A DNA stretch of 64,000 bases, from positions 43,435-107,434 of the forward strand of contig NZ_JAFEIF010000082.1 of assembly GCF_017848645.1 (NCBI RefSeq). Direction: 5' to 3'. Position 1 is the stretch's first letter, and each line of letters begins with the position of its first letter. The stretch is from Limnohabitans sp. GTDB lineage: Bacteria > Pseudomonadota > Gammaproteobacteria > Burkholderiales > Burkholderiaceae_C. Positions 63,960 to 64,000 of this stretch are shown in pieces. Position numbers and translations under genes: made by a program. Under the pieces are notes generated by a model, which was not told the DNA's origin, made no database searches, and was given only the letters and a program-made list of their open reading frames with translations.

Positions 63960-64000
63960 GGGTTCTCCTCGGTTCATTCTGGGGGGGGGTGGATGGGGGG

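Overview
The window is high-GC DNA from a betaproteobacterium, most likely a member of the Burkholderiales close to Comamonadaceae. The evidence is the argS-SPOR-dsbA and lptA-lptB-rpoN neighbourhood, six solitary Bug/TctC-type periplasmic binding proteins, OruR-like AraC regulators, a Gram-negative porin of the Burkholderiales type, and a RidA/benzoate-CoA-ligase-type cluster. No genus call is justified from this sequence alone. No rRNA, tRNA or CRISPR array was found.

1-10.3 kb is mostly housekeeping: a HMG-CoA lyase, a LysR regulator, a PsiF-repeat protein, argS, a SPOR-domain protein, dsbA, the LPS export genes lptA-lptB, rpoN and an RlmL-like rRNA methyltransferase. 10.3-25.7 kb is accessory: a PIN protein, a HipBA toxin-antitoxin pair with palindromic operators, a CobB-type sirtuin, a second PIN/helix-turn-helix pair, a small alarmone-hydrolase-like HD protein, an AT-rich PD-(D/E)XK nuclease gene, and a same-strand set encoding a double-AAA ATPase, a WYL regulator and a DUF2779/Cas4-like nuclease. 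The nuclease carries a Cys-rich zinc-ribbon tail that looks frame-shifted. This set is the best candidate for an undescribed (possibly defence) system.

25.7-64 kb is almost entirely catabolic. A tightly overlapped minus-strand operon (32.5-25.8 kb) combines a NicX-like ring-cleavage dioxygenase homologue, an alpha/beta hydrolase, an acyl-CoA-dehydrogenase-like flavoprotein, an acyl-CoA synthetase, a Bug receptor and a haloacetate-dehalogenase-like hydrolase. A flavin reductase and a MarR regulator diverge from it. Next, a LysR-controlled plus-strand operon (34.7-42.1 kb) encodes two acyl-CoA dehydrogenases, a CoA transferase, two Bug receptors and ETF.

42-59.6 kb holds a duplicated and partly inverted cassette. 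Each full copy has a zeta-crystallin-type oxidoreductase, a TauD/TfdA dioxygenase and a beta-keto-acid cleavage enzyme (BKACE, DUF849). A third BKACE is paired with a Bug receptor. A porin, three OruR-like AraC regulators and a UPF0324 (YeiH/SuyZ-like) putative sulfate exporter complete the set. Four promoters in the second half carry the same 21-bp-spaced tandem direct repeat, always in the same orientation relative to the gene, which points to one AraC regulon. TauD plus a UPF0324 exporter suggests an organosulfonate substrate, but this is inference.

59.6-64 kb is the start of a CoA-dependent aromatic degradation operon of the 2-aminobenzoyl-CoA/benzoyl-CoA type: enoyl-CoA hydratase, acyl-CoA dehydrogenase, aryl-CoA ligase and RidA. 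It probably continues beyond the window.
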